From: JANLVI01 sp031363915
GTDB taxonomy: Bacteria > Vulcanimicrobiota > Vulcanimicrobiia > Vulcanimicrobiales > Vulcanimicrobiaceae
Assembly: GCA_031363915.1 (NCBI GenBank)
Contig: JANLVI010000013.1
Coordinates: forward strand, 156,276-220,275
Direction of reading: 5' to 3'
DNA: 64,000 nucleotides
The translations under genes were made by a program, and so were the position numbers. Shown one piece after another: positions 26,076 to 35,070 of this stretch. How positions within the stretch are numbered: position 1 is the first letter of the stretch; the number at the start of each line of letters is the position of its first letter. The notes under the pieces were generated by a model, which was given only the letters and a program-made list of their open reading frames with translations, was not told where the DNA came from and searched no databases.

Positions 26076-26818
26076 TACGGCGTCGTCCGCGTGTGGCCGT
26101 GCGTGTGCGTGTGCTCGCGAATTGCGGCATAAGAGCCCGATGCGAGTACCGTCTCGGGATCGCCGTCGGCGAGCACCTTGCGATCGACGACGATCAGCCG
26201 GTCGAACCACTCGGGCGCGCGGTCGAGATCGTGGGTCGTCATGACGACGGGCAAGCCGTCTTTCACCAAACCGCGCACGATATGCAGCAGTGCTTCTTCC
26301 GTTTCGGCATCGACGCCGGTCGTCGGTTCGTCGAGCAGCAATAGGCGCGGTTCCTGCGCGAGCGAGCGCGCGACGAACGCACGCTGCTGCTGACCGCCGG
26401 AAAGTTCGGAGATATGTCGGTTGCGTAAGTCCCCAAGATTCAGCGCTGCTAGCGCTTCATCGACCGCCGCGCGGTCGTGGGCGCCGAATTGCGAGAACGT
26501 CTTCATACGCGGAAAGCGGCCCATCGCGACGACATCGCGCACGCTTGCGGGAAACGACCAATCGACATCCTCAATTTGCGGCACGTAGCCGATCGTGCCC
26601 CGCTCGAGCTTACGCGGCACTTTTCCGAAGACCAGCACCTCGCCGCTGGTCGGCGCGATCAAACCGGCGATCGATTTTAGCAGGGTCGATTTGCCGGAAC
26701 CGTTGGGACCGACGACGCCAAGCGCCGCGCCCGTATCGACCGAGAGCGTGACGCCGTCGAGTGCGGTGACGCGGGCCGAATAACGCACGACGAGATCGCG
26801 CACGAGGATCGCGTTCAC
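26075..26818 (-). CDS. Metal ABC transporter ATP-binding protein
   Basis: 247 residues. Walker A GPNGSGKST, Q-loop VPQIEDVDWSFP, signature LSGGQQQR, Walker B LLLLDEPTTGVD and H-loop MTTHD are all intact. The C-terminus ends in a His-rich tail (HTHTHGHTRTTP), common in zinc transporter ATPases and possibly a metal sensor or store. It overlaps the binding-protein gene by four bases. It powers uptake with the permease at 25263. Confidence 0.95.
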   Translation of the reverse strand: MNAILVRDLVVRYSARVTALDGVTLSVDTGAALGVVGPNGSGKSTLLKSIAGLIAPTSGEVLVFGKVPRKLERGTIGYVPQIEDVDWSFPASVRDVVAMGRFPRMKTFSQFGAHDRAAVDEALAALNLGDLRNRHISELSGGQQQRAFVARSLAQEPRLLLLDEPTTGVDAETEEALLHIVRGLVKDGLPVVMTTHDLDRAPEWFDRLIVVDRKVLADGDPETVLASGSYAAIREHTHTHGHTRTTP

Positions 26819-27699
26819 TTCAGCGCCTTGACGATCGTCGCCGTATCGTAGTCGATCATCGAGAGATAATCGCTCACAGCCGGTGTTGTGCCGATGGAGT
26901 CATCGTAGAGGTCCTTGACGGTGTTGATGTGCGCACTTTGCGCGAGTGCCTCGACAAGATTGGGGCTATACTCCGGCTCGGCGAAAACGGCGCGTACGCC
27001 GCTGGCGCGCGCGAGCGTGACGATGTGCGCGATGAGCGCGGGGCTGGGCTCCTGACCGGGCGAGGCTTCGAGGATGCCGACCGTCCGCAGGCCGAAACGC
27101 CGATTGTAATATTCGAATGCGCTGTGAAAGACGATCATGGCGCGCTGCGCGGGCGGAATCGTATCGATCGCGCGCTGCGTACGCGCGGCAAGCGCGACGA
27201 GCTTGGCGTCGTAGGCGCTCGCATTCGCACGATACGTCGCGGCATTCACCGGATCGGCCAGCGCAAACGCCGCGCGAATCTTCTCTACGTAAGCGCGCGC
27301 GAGGAGCGGATCCATCCACAAATGCGGATTACCCCCAACGACGGGCAGGCCGACCGTGCAGTTTACGATGCGCAGCGCTGGATTCTTCGCGTTGTCAATC
27401 GTATGCGTGAGCCAATCTTCGAGCCCCGAGCCGTTTACGACGAGGACGTCGGCTGCATGGAGCGTCTCGATATCGCGTGGTGTCGGCTGATAGTCTTCGG
27501 GCGAAACGCCGACCGGAACGAGACTGCGCACCCGTAGACGATCGCCCGCGACGCCTTGAGCGATCGAAGATAGCGTGGACGTCGTGGCGAGCACGTATGG
27601 TCGCGGTTCGCCAGCAAAGGGCACGTGGACGCTGCAGCCGGTTAGTGCGAGGGCCAGGAGCAAAGCGTACCGGGCAAGTGCGCCGAGAGACCAGGTCAT
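26815..27699 (-). CDS. Metal-binding lipoprotein of ABC transporter (ZnuA/TroA family)
   Basis: 294 residues from ATG 27699. The lipobox LALTGC gives a lipoprotein at C22. It has the cluster-IX metal-binding fold, with H126 in GNPHLWMDP, H192 in VFHSAFEYYNRRFG and an Asp near 266 in LYDDSIGT. The usual first His ligand, normally after a Gly-x-x-Pro, is replaced by SPED (E68/D69), and no His-rich loop is present. The metal could therefore differ from zinc, or coordination may use the acidic residue. It is the first gene of the transporter operon. Confidence 0.9.
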   Translation of the reverse strand: MTWSLGALARYALLLALALTGCSVHVPFAGEPRPYVLATTSTLSSIAQGVAGDRLRVRSLVPVGVSPEDYQPTPRDIETLHAADVLVVNGSGLEDWLTHTIDNAKNPALRIVNCTVGLPVVGGNPHLWMDPLLARAYVEKIRAAFALADPVNAATYRANASAYDAKLVALAARTQRAIDTIPPAQRAMIVFHSAFEYYNRRFGLRTVGILEASPGQEPSPALIAHIVTLARASGVRAVFAEPEYSPNLVEALAQSAHINTVKDLYDDSIGTTPAVSDYLSMIDYDTATIVKALK

Positions 27700-27745
27700 T
27701 CGGCCGTCAACTTGGCAGGGCACACAAAGAAGCCTCCCCGAAGCT

Positions 27746-27774
27746 TTGACAGCGACCGACCATCCTGCTAGAAT
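27746..27774 (+). promoter_or_regulatory. Sigma70-type promoter of tRNA-Ala
   Basis: TTGACA at 27746-27751 and TAGAAT at 27769-27774 are separated by 17 bases, close to the bacterial consensus. Transcription would start near 27781, eight bases before the mature tRNA. Confidence 0.85.
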
Positions 27775-27788
27775 CGGCGTCGGTCCTT

Positions 27789-27864
27789 GGGGATGTAGCT
27801 CAGTTGGTAGAGCACTTGCTTCGCATGTAAGGGGTCTGGAGTTCGAATCTCCACATCTCCACCA
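27789..27864 (+). tRNA. tRNA-Ala (anticodon CGC)
   Basis: 76 bases including an encoded CCA. The acceptor stem pairs 27789-27795 with 27854-27860 (one G-U), the discriminator is A, and the D-arm is GCTCAGTTGGTAGAGC. The anticodon stem CTTGC/GTAAG carries loop TTCGCAT, so the anticodon is CGC and reads GCG alanine codons. The T-loop TTCGAAT is canonical. It is flanked by its own promoter and terminator. Confidence 0.97.
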
Positions 27865-27869
27865 AGTCT

Positions 27870-27902
27870 AAACCCGCATCCGGTAAGGAATTGCGGGTTT
27901 TT
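27870..27902 (+). terminator. Rho-independent terminator of tRNA-Ala
   Basis: AAACCCGCA at 27870-27878 pairs with TGCGGGTTT at 27892-27900, followed by further T residues. A nine-pair stem directly after the tRNA. Confidence 0.85.
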
Positions 27903-28639
27903 AATTCTGCAGAATCCCTAGCACGCCTTAGCCGCGGGGCTCCTACGTAGTAGATCGTTCTCGGACTCCAGCTCGGACGCGCGTTCTATCGACTGTAGGC
28001 GCTCGAGTACAACGCCGGCGGCGGGCCCGAGATCGGTTGGTAGTTCCTCTTCATCGGCAATCAAATGTTCGCCGCTCGAGTGCCATCCACAAAGCCCGAC
28101 GTCAACCTTGGTGATGCACGAAGATCGGAATCGCAATCTCCGGCCACGAGCGCGCCTAAGCCCTGTGTAAATCCCGTCAGTACCGTTGCCTCGGACATAT
28201 AAGAAAGGCAACGACAAGAATGAAACCGGTTTCGAAGCGGTCGCATAACCAGCCGGCGGCGATTTGCATCGTTTGATCCGCGTCGCGATCGGTCGGGCCG
28301 ATGCCGCCGCGGGGCCAACGATTGGCGGCGATCACCTTCAGTACCGGTCGGATACGGCGACGTATCGGCGAACGCGCAGCCGAATTTGCTGGCGTTCAGA
28401 ATCGGACCGGTACTATTGTAAATTGCGTGCGACGTCGACTGCCTGCTTCCAACATAACGTTTGGGCCTCGCGACTTAGCCGCAAGAGTTGCGGTGTGGGG
28501 AGGGCAGCATCCGACGCCAGCGAGTGGCCGGCCGACTGATTACGCGCCCTAATGGAGGAACCGTCTCGCTTTTGTAAAGAAATAGAGATCTTAAAGTTCC
28601 CCAAAGGCGGCCGCTCATTATGCCATCCAAACGTCAGAA
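27903..28639. other. 737-base stretch without a confident gene, downstream of the tRNA
   Basis: No reading frame here has convincing coding character on either strand. The best candidate is a minus-strand stretch ending at 27918 that reads like the acidic, coiled C-terminus of a protein (DEEELPTDLGPAAG, then ERLQSIERASELESEN) but has no supported start. The position, between a tRNA 3' end and the sulfation genes, suggests decayed integration debris. The promoter of cysD should lie in its last part. Confidence 0.4.
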
Positions 28640-29446
28640 TTGAACAATGTGAGTGATCATTTAGATTTTCTTGAAGCCCACTCAATTAGTGTTATTCGAG
28701 AGGCTTACCGGCGCGTCAAGCCTGTCGGCATGTTATGGTCGATCGGAAAAGACAGCACCGCGCTTCTGTGGCTTGTAAAGAAAGCATTTTTAGGCGACGT
28801 TCCCTTTCCGGTATCGCTGCTTGATACCGGGATGGAATTCCGCGAGGTGTACGCGTTCCGCGACGAGTTAATCCAACGGTGGAATCTCGAATACCAGAAT
28901 ACGCTCTGTCCGCCGGAATCGTCCGTCGATCAAACGCTTCCGCCGGCCGGCCGCGCGGCAGCACGTAAAACCGAAGGTTTGCGCCAACTGATCGGACAGA
29001 CCGGCTGGCGTGGAGTCATTCTGGGAATCCGCCGCGACGAACAAGCAACGCGCGCGAAAGAACGAATTTTCAGCCCGCGAACGCCGACCGGAACCTGGAA
29101 TTTTCGCGACCAGCCCCCGGAGTTCTGGAACTATTTTCAAACGGACGTTCCGGACGGCGAACACATTAGAATTCACCCACTGTTGTTGTGGACCGAGCTC
29201 GACATTTGGAAGTACACGAAACGTGAGAACATCCCGTATTGCAACCTGTATCTCGCAAAAGACGGGCGCCGGTACCGGTCGCTCGGGGAGTCGAATATCA
29301 CATTCCCGATCGATAGCACGGCGGAAACGCTAGACGAAATCATCGCCGAACTTGAATCAACAAACGCACCCGAACGCGCAGGACGCGCGATGGATCACGA
29401 ATCTGAGGATGCGTTTGAGCGTCTGCGCGCTGGGGGGTACATGTGA
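28640..29446 (+). CDS. cysD: Sulfate adenylyltransferase subunit 2
   Basis: 268 residues from TTG 28640; GTG 28649 also fits. This is the catalytic subunit of ATP sulfurylase, which joins sulfate and ATP into APS. The PP-loop is SIGKDST (about 34-40), followed by LLDTGMEFREVYAFRDEL, GIRRDEQATRAKER and ELDIWKYTKRENIPYCNLY. It overlaps cysNC by four bases, so the two make one sulfate-activation operon. No assimilatory PAPS or sulfite reductase genes follow. This favours a role in supplying PAPS for sulfation rather than cysteine synthesis. Confidence 0.94.
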   Translation: MNNVSDHLDFLEAHSISVIREAYRRVKPVGMLWSIGKDSTALLWLVKKAFLGDVPFPVSLLDTGMEFREVYAFRDELIQRWNLEYQNTLCPPESSVDQTLPPAGRAAARKTEGLRQLIGQTGWRGVILGIRRDEQATRAKERIFSPRTPTGTWNFRDQPPEFWNYFQTDVPDGEHIRIHPLLLWTELDIWKYTKRENIPYCNLYLAKDGRRYRSLGESNITFPIDSTAETLDEIIAELESTNAPERAGRAMDHESEDAFERLRAGGYM

Positions 29447-31329
29447 GCGGCCTAACTACGGTATTTCTCGGCCACGTCGATCACGGCAAATCGACCCTCA
29501 TCGCCAGGCTCATGTTGGATACCGGCGGGTTCCCGGACGGACGGCTCCAAGAGCTTGAGGCTGCATCGAAACGCCGCGGCGTACCGACGGAAATTTCGTT
29601 TCTCTTGGACGCATTCCAAGTCGAACGTGACCAAGCCGTCACCATCGATTCGTCGCGCATCTGGATGACGACGCCCAAGCGGACCTACGCCATCGTTGAT
29701 GCGCCCGGCCATAAGGAATTTGTCCGGCATATGGTCAGCGGCGCATCGGAAGCCCACGTTGCCGTGCTTCTCATCGACGCGCATGAAGGCGTTTCAGAGC
29801 AAACGCGGCGCCACCTGATGCTGCTCTCACTCTTGAACGTCGGTCAAGTCATTATCGTCGTGAACAAGATGGATCTCGCAGAATTTTCGCAAGGCAGCTT
29901 TGATGCGATCGCCGCTCAAGCGGAGAAAATTCTCACGCACTTATCGCTTGAATGCCGCGGAGTGATTCCCGCCGTCGCGCGGGACGGCGACAACATCGTC
30001 AAGCGGTCCACACGCTTGCCCTGGTACGACGGTCCAACGTTCTTGGAACTGCTCGAGAGCATCGAGCCGCTCCAGCGTACGGTCGAGGCGCTCCGATTTC
30101 CGATCCAAGACGTCTACCGCCGTGGTACGACACGCATCCTCGTCGGTACCGTCGAGGGCACTGGGTTATGCGCCGGCGCCAATGTGATAATGCTACCCCT
30201 TGGAAACGCCGCCGTTGTGACCAAGATCGTGCGCTTTCCGGAAAACGAAGAACCAGCACGGGACGGAGAAGCTGTTGGCATTGTGCTCGATCGGCCCCTA
30301 TTCGTCGATGCGGGCCACGTCGCGTGCGCGCCGGAACAGACGCCGCACGTTGCCTCGAATATCGCAGCGACGATTTTCTGGCTTTCCCTAAATACGCTGC
30401 GGCCCGGTGACAAAGTCCGCGTCCGAATCGGCACCAGCGAGGTTCGGGCCACGGTGGCCCACATCGCACAAAAGATCGACGTCGAAACGCTCGAGTTCGA
30501 AAACGCAGACTCGCTGCAAAACGGCGACATGGCCGAAGTGCAACTCTTCACGGAGTCACCGCTCGTCGTCGAACGGACGCCGGGGACCACGCTGAGCCGT
30601 TTCGCACTCTATCAAGATGGAATCGTTTGTGGTGGCGGCGTCGTCACTGGCGTTCCGGATGCCCTACAGGAACGCCACGCGTCTTCCAACGTCTTCTCCG
30701 AGATGCATCTCGTCAGCGCGGGGGCGCGCCAACAGCGGCACGGGCATCGCAGCGGCGTGGTTTGGCTAACTGGGCTTCCGAGCTCGGGCAAAAGCACGCT
30801 TGGGAAACGGCTCGAGCAAGAGCTGTACGCACTTGGTTGGAACACATATTTTCTCGACGGCGACACGTTGCGCACAGGTCTAAACGGGGATCTCGGTTTC
30901 TCGGGCGACGACAGGCGCGAAAACGTGCGCCGCGTCGGCGAAGTTGCCGCGCTCTTTGCGGATGCCGGCTTCATCTCGATCGCCGCGCTGGTGTCTCCAA
31001 ATCAAGCCGATCGCGAGCGGGCACGCCAGGCGTGTAAAGCCGGCGCTTTCGTTGAGGTCTATATTCGCGCAGCTTTGGAAGTTTGCGAAGAACGCGATCC
31101 CAAGGGATTGTACAAGCGCGCGAGGGCCGGCGAAATTCCTAACTTTACGGGGATATCTGCCGCGTACGAGGCGCCCGATGAGCCCGATATTATTATCGAA
31201 ACCGCCGAACTCAGCGTTCCGGAATGCGCGCAGCAAATGTTCGATTTCGTCCGAAACTTTTTTTCGGGGGCCGAAAGCCGTCGGGGGCCGCGAGAGTATG
31301 AACTCTCTAATCTGGCGACTCGCACCTAA
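29443..31329 (+). CDS. cysNC: Bifunctional sulfate adenylyltransferase subunit 1 / APS kinase
   Basis: 628 residues from GTG 29443. Residues 1 to about 410 are the CysN GTPase (GHVDHGKST, DAPGHKEF, NKMD) that drives CysD. The C-terminal 190 residues are APS kinase: WLTGLPSSGKST, DGDTLRTGLNGDLGFSGDDRRENVRR and NFTGISAAYEAP. Together with CysD it makes PAPS, the sulfate donor for sulfotransferases. NodQ-type fusions like this are often tied to sulfation of carbohydrates. A second, separate APS kinase lies at 49298 and the sulfotransferase at 45166. Confidence 0.95.
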   Translation: MSGLTTVFLGHVDHGKSTLIARLMLDTGGFPDGRLQELEAASKRRGVPTEISFLLDAFQVERDQAVTIDSSRIWMTTPKRTYAIVDAPGHKEFVRHMVSGASEAHVAVLLIDAHEGVSEQTRRHLMLLSLLNVGQVIIVVNKMDLAEFSQGSFDAIAAQAEKILTHLSLECRGVIPAVARDGDNIVKRSTRLPWYDGPTFLELLESIEPLQRTVEALRFPIQDVYRRGTTRILVGTVEGTGLCAGANVIMLPLGNAAVVTKIVRFPENEEPARDGEAVGIVLDRPLFVDAGHVACAPEQTPHVASNIAATIFWLSLNTLRPGDKVRVRIGTSEVRATVAHIAQKIDVETLEFENADSLQNGDMAEVQLFTESPLVVERTPGTTLSRFALYQDGIVCGGGVVTGVPDALQERHASSNVFSEMHLVSAGARQQRHGHRSGVVWLTGLPSSGKSTLGKRLEQELYALGWNTYFLDGDTLRTGLNGDLGFSGDDRRENVRRVGEVAALFADAGFISIAALVSPNQADRERARQACKAGAFVEVYIRAALEVCEERDPKGLYKRARAGEIPNFTGISAAYEAPDEPDIIIETAELSVPECAQQMFDFVRNFFSGAESRRGPREYELSNLATRT

Positions 31330-31436
31330 TTCTAGGAATCCAGAGCGCTCCTCGCCTTTTTTAAGCCATGGTTAAGAGCGCTCGTCGGATGGTAAGGGGC
31401 GCAGGGATTAGACCCGGGACCGCTTATACTGGAAGG

Positions 31437-31943
31437 ATGGCGGTAAACACACGTTTCTTATTTCTTTTGTTTGGCGTTGCTGTGCTCGCCGAAGGTTGCC
31501 ACGGCGGCGGTTCCGGCGCAATTCTACCAGCTTCGGTTGCTGCGCCCCAGGGAGGGACGGCCTCCTTTTCCGTATCGGTTCCCAAATCGATTTCCGGCCA
31601 TCCGCAAACCATGCAGTCCATGGTCGTTACGCTGACCCAAGTGAACGGTGGGCAACCCGGCGTTGGGGTCGCCCCGGTAACGTTGAATCTGCTGTCGACA
31701 ACCGCGGGATGTACCTCAGCGGCCGGCGGCCTGTTGACCTGCACTGCGACGATCGCAGTGCCGGCCGGCAAAGACTCGTTTACGGTGGTAACGTACCCGC
31801 AGCCTAACGGCGTAGGTTCGCCCGTCTCGAACACGCAGGCGAATGCGGTGATTACCGCGGCCGGCAGATCACTGTGCACGCAGAACGCGAGTCCGGCTCC
31901 CCAATCCGTGGTCTCGAACTCCCTCGTGGGGTCCGCTAAATGA
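31437..31943 (+). CDS. Small secreted lipoprotein, unknown
   Basis: 168 residues from ATG 31437, with GGAAGG just upstream. The signal sequence MAVNTRFLFLLFGVAVLAEGC ends at a lipobox-like Cys, then a Gly-rich spacer HGGGSG. The mature part is Thr/Val/Ser-rich with alternating beta strands (TASFSVSVPKSI, QSMVVTLTQVNGG), compatible with an Ig-like domain. It overlaps the propeller gene by four bases, so the two proteins probably act together on the surface. A TATACT -10-like box at 31425-31430 precedes the gene. The family is not recognised. Confidence 0.7.
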   Translation: MAVNTRFLFLLFGVAVLAEGCHGGGSGAILPASVAAPQGGTASFSVSVPKSISGHPQTMQSMVVTLTQVNGGQPGVGVAPVTLNLLSTTAGCTSAAGGLLTCTATIAVPAGKDSFTVVTYPQPNGVGSPVSNTQANAVITAAGRSLCTQNASPAPQSVVSNSLVGSAK

Positions 31944-34900
31944 AGCGCCTCACTTTCGGCGCATCGCTCGCATGCACAGCAGCGCTCATCCTGCCTGCAG
32001 CCGCCTCATCAACAGACTGGCCACAACTCGGCCATACAAACGCCCATAACTCTTATACGTCCGTTGCCGGGATCACGAATTCGAACGCATCGCAGCTCGG
32101 CGTGCAATGGATGGCAAACCTTTATAGCGCAGACCTCAGTTCGCCGGTCGTCGCTTGGAACGTTGCTCTGGGCAAAACGCTCGTGTACGTAGGAAACGAA
32201 CGCGGCGATTTTTTCGCGGTGGACGCCGCCAACGGCCAGCTCGTTTGGAGCAAAAACTTCGGTGTTGGCGATTCCATTAGATCGACTCCGGCGATTGCCG
32301 AGGACGGAAGCGTCTGGGTCGGAACCGCCTACAACCCGCACGTTTATAAGCTCGACGGTGCGTCCGGCGCGACATTATGCTCCGCGCAGGTGATCGCTAC
32401 AATCGACGCGAGCATGATGCTTGCCACGCCGCCCGGACAACCCGAGACGGTGTATTTCGGCACGAACAACAATGCCAACGGTGCCGGTATTTTCTACGGA
32501 TTGCACGAAAGCGATTGCTCGACGGTCTTCAACTTTTTGAACTACGTAACGCCCACCGCAAGCTCGTGGGCCACCCCCGCTTACGCAACCGGCGCAAACA
32601 ACGAACCGCTCGCGATCTTTGGATCGACCGATCCGGACTCGCACGCATATGCGATCGATGCAGTAACCGGCGCGCTTGTCTGGAGTTATTTTCCAATTGT
32701 TGGGCCTGGAACGTGGGATCTCGGTACTGCCACGACGATTTCGCCACCGGGCGTCAACGGATTCACGAACGGCGTCGCCTACATGCAGACCAAGTACGGC
32801 CTCGAAATGGCTATGGACCCTGCGACCGGCAACGAGCTTTGGCAGTACGGCATGTTCCCCAACGGCTATACCGGCGCGCGTGACGCACGATCGGGTGCCG
32901 CTCTCGATGGCAACGCTCTGGTTTTCGGATACCAAAGAGGCGTCGATTCAATCAACGCGACGACGGGCGCGCTTAACTGGGAGTACGCAACGCCCCTGGA
33001 GGTTATTTCCTCGCCGGCGATCGCGGGGCCGACGGGCTCCGAAATCGTCACGTTCGGCGACGTCGGAGGAAAAGTTCACGCGATTAACTTAGCCGACGGA
33101 TCGTCGCTCTACAGCTATCAGACGGGCGGTTTCATTACTTCTTCGCCGGCCATTATCAACGGCCAAGTCTTCATCGCATCGAGTGACGGCTTCTTGTACG
33201 CATACGGCGTCGGCGGCAGCAATGCGGCGCATCCGAGTTCTACGATCACGGTCCCGATTAACAATTCATCAGTCGCCAATCCCAATGGAAGCCTGACCAT
33301 TACCGGTTCATCCGCCGACGCGGCCGGTGTGGGCGCCGTCGAAGTGGCCATTCAAACGAACGGACCATCAGGACCGTGGTGGGACGGCGCAACCGGTACG
33401 TTCCAAAACGCGCCGTACCGCAACGGGGCCACGCTCGCAGCTCCCGGCGCGACGTCGACGACGTGGTCGTACTCTTTCCCGGCCCTGCCGTCCGGTGGAA
33501 GCTACCAACTCTATGCCAATACCGTGAACACCGGGCATATCGCAGACAAAGGCGCCGCCAGCCTCTTCTCGATTAAGCCGAGCAACTCAGAACCGCGTCT
33601 CTCGCTCTCCAGCAGCTTCGTGCAGCCCGGATATGGCTTTCAGGTAACCGGACATTCCTTTAAGCCCGGTGAGCAAGTTCAATACACGTTATTTGGGCAA
33701 GTCGTAGCCACCGTTCAGACGCAAGGCACGACTGGCTACGTTCCAAATACGCACATTGCAGTTCCTAGCGCGGCGCCTTTCGGCGCAACGTCGCTCATCG
33801 CGACGGGCCTCACATCAGGTAAAGTTTCCAGCGCCACGGTGACCGTCACCGACGAGTGGTCGCAGCTTGGCAACAATGCAAAAGGCACCAACTTTGAATC
33901 GCACGATTCGACGTTGGTGAACATTCTTAACGTTGGCACGGGTACCGTCCTCAATCAAGCTTGGAGTTATGCTACAGGGTCCGCCGTCAATGCATCGCCC
34001 GTCATTGTAAACAACGTCGCATATGTCGGCAACGATGCCGGTACGCTCTCAGCGGTGCTGACCAGTTCGGGCGCACCACTTTGGAAATACAAGACTCCGT
34101 CGCACGCGCAGATTCGCTCCTCCGCGGCGGTCGATCTAGCCGGTTCGATCTTCTTTGGATCCGCAGATGGAAATCTCTATACGCTCAACTTGAACGGCAC
34201 CCTCGTGCGCACGCTCGCACTCGGCGGCACGGTCTCATCGCCGGCCCTCGACAACGGTCAAGTCTACGTTGCCACGACCGGCGGCACGCTCTACGACATC
34301 CCGGAAGCCACGGGCACCGTGCTGTGGTCCGTTCCGCTGGGCGCAGCTATCCATTCATCGCCCACGTACGATGCAACGGCCAACACCGTTATCATTGGAG
34401 ACGACAGCGGCGCGATCACCGCGTTTAACTCGACCAATGGAACGCAACTGTGGAAAGTGCATACCGGCAACGCCGTCACCGCCCAGGCCGCTATCCAAGC
34501 CGGTCAAGTATTGATCGGTTCGGGCGACAGCAGGTTCTACGACATAAACGAATTAACCGGCGCGATCGTCTGGACGTTCTCAGCCGATGGACCCATTACC
34601 TCAGGTGCCGCCATCAACGGTTTGGGAAGCATTTCCTTCGGTGACCAACACTCAACCCTCTATTTTCTCGACAAGAACGGTGGCCTGATCTACGCGCAAA
34701 CCGGACAGTACCGCAACAGCCCGATCGTTGGAGTCGCTGGTATCGAGAACAACATCATGGTTGAAACTGCAAGTGGTTTCCTCGGTTCGACGCGTCTGGA
34801 CGCGGGTGCAGCACAAACCGCACTCTTCATCGCGCAAACTGGCGCCGGTTTCGCCAGCGCTCCCGCGATTCTCGACGGTACCGTGTACGCCGGCGCCGGC

Positions 34901-35011
34901 GACGGAAATTTGTATGCGTACTCTCCGCACGGGGTGACGCCTCTGTCACGCTCGCGCGGCGGCCCGATTATCACCGTCACGAATGCCTGGACCTGTACGA
35001 CGACACCATAG
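31940..35011 (+). CDS. Large exported PQQ-type beta-propeller protein
   Basis: 1023 residues. A signal peptide ends near ALILPAAAS. Two blocks of PQQ-enzyme-like repeats (about 30-430 and 640-1010) carry the recurring pattern AxDAANGQLVWSKNF, AIDAVTGALVWSYF and AFNSTNGTQLWKV; the region between (about 430-640) looks like two Ig-like domains. WPQLGHTNAHNSY at the start of the mature chain is typical of this class. Full catalytic PQQ or haem motifs are absent, so it is more likely a binding or scaffold propeller than a dehydrogenase. It is paired with the upstream lipoprotein and followed by a strong terminator. Confidence 0.85.
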   Translation: MKRLTFGASLACTAALILPAAASSTDWPQLGHTNAHNSYTSVAGITNSNASQLGVQWMANLYSADLSSPVVAWNVALGKTLVYVGNERGDFFAVDAANGQLVWSKNFGVGDSIRSTPAIAEDGSVWVGTAYNPHVYKLDGASGATLCSAQVIATIDASMMLATPPGQPETVYFGTNNNANGAGIFYGLHESDCSTVFNFLNYVTPTASSWATPAYATGANNEPLAIFGSTDPDSHAYAIDAVTGALVWSYFPIVGPGTWDLGTATTISPPGVNGFTNGVAYMQTKYGLEMAMDPATGNELWQYGMFPNGYTGARDARSGAALDGNALVFGYQRGVDSINATTGALNWEYATPLEVISSPAIAGPTGSEIVTFGDVGGKVHAINLADGSSLYSYQTGGFITSSPAIINGQVFIASSDGFLYAYGVGGSNAAHPSSTITVPINNSSVANPNGSLTITGSSADAAGVGAVEVAIQTNGPSGPWWDGATGTFQNAPYRNGATLAAPGATSTTWSYSFPALPSGGSYQLYANTVNTGHIADKGAASLFSIKPSNSEPRLSLSSSFVQPGYGFQVTGHSFKPGEQVQYTLFGQVVATVQTQGTTGYVPNTHIAVPSAAPFGATSLIATGLTSGKVSSATVTVTDEWSQLGNNAKGTNFESHDSTLVNILNVGTGTVLNQAWSYATGSAVNASPVIVNNVAYVGNDAGTLSAVLTSSGAPLWKYKTPSHAQIRSSAAVDLAGSIFFGSADGNLYTLNLNGTLVRTLALGGTVSSPALDNGQVYVATTGGTLYDIPEATGTVLWSVPLGAAIHSSPTYDATANTVIIGDDSGAITAFNSTNGTQLWKVHTGNAVTAQAAIQAGQVLIGSGDSRFYDINELTGAIVWTFSADGPITSGAAINGLGSISFGDQHSTLYFLDKNGGLIYAQTGQYRNSPIVGVAGIENNIMVETASGFLGSTRLDAGAAQTALFIAQTGAGFASAPAILDGTVYAGAGDGNLYAYSPHGVTPLSRSRGGPIITVTNAWTCTTTP

Positions 35012-35033
35012 AGCCAACCACCCATCCGCGCAG

Positions 35034-35061
35034 AGAAGAGCCCGCTCGAGCGGGCTCTTCT
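35034..35061. terminator. Bidirectional terminator (perfect 28-bp palindrome)
   Basis: The 28 bases are perfectly self-complementary, centred on CTCGAG, and lie between the convergent propeller gene and the first YDxE-family gene. The ends are AGAAGAG/CTCTTCT, giving pyrimidine-rich tails in both directions. Confidence 0.8.
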
Positions 35062-35070
35062 TCATATTCG

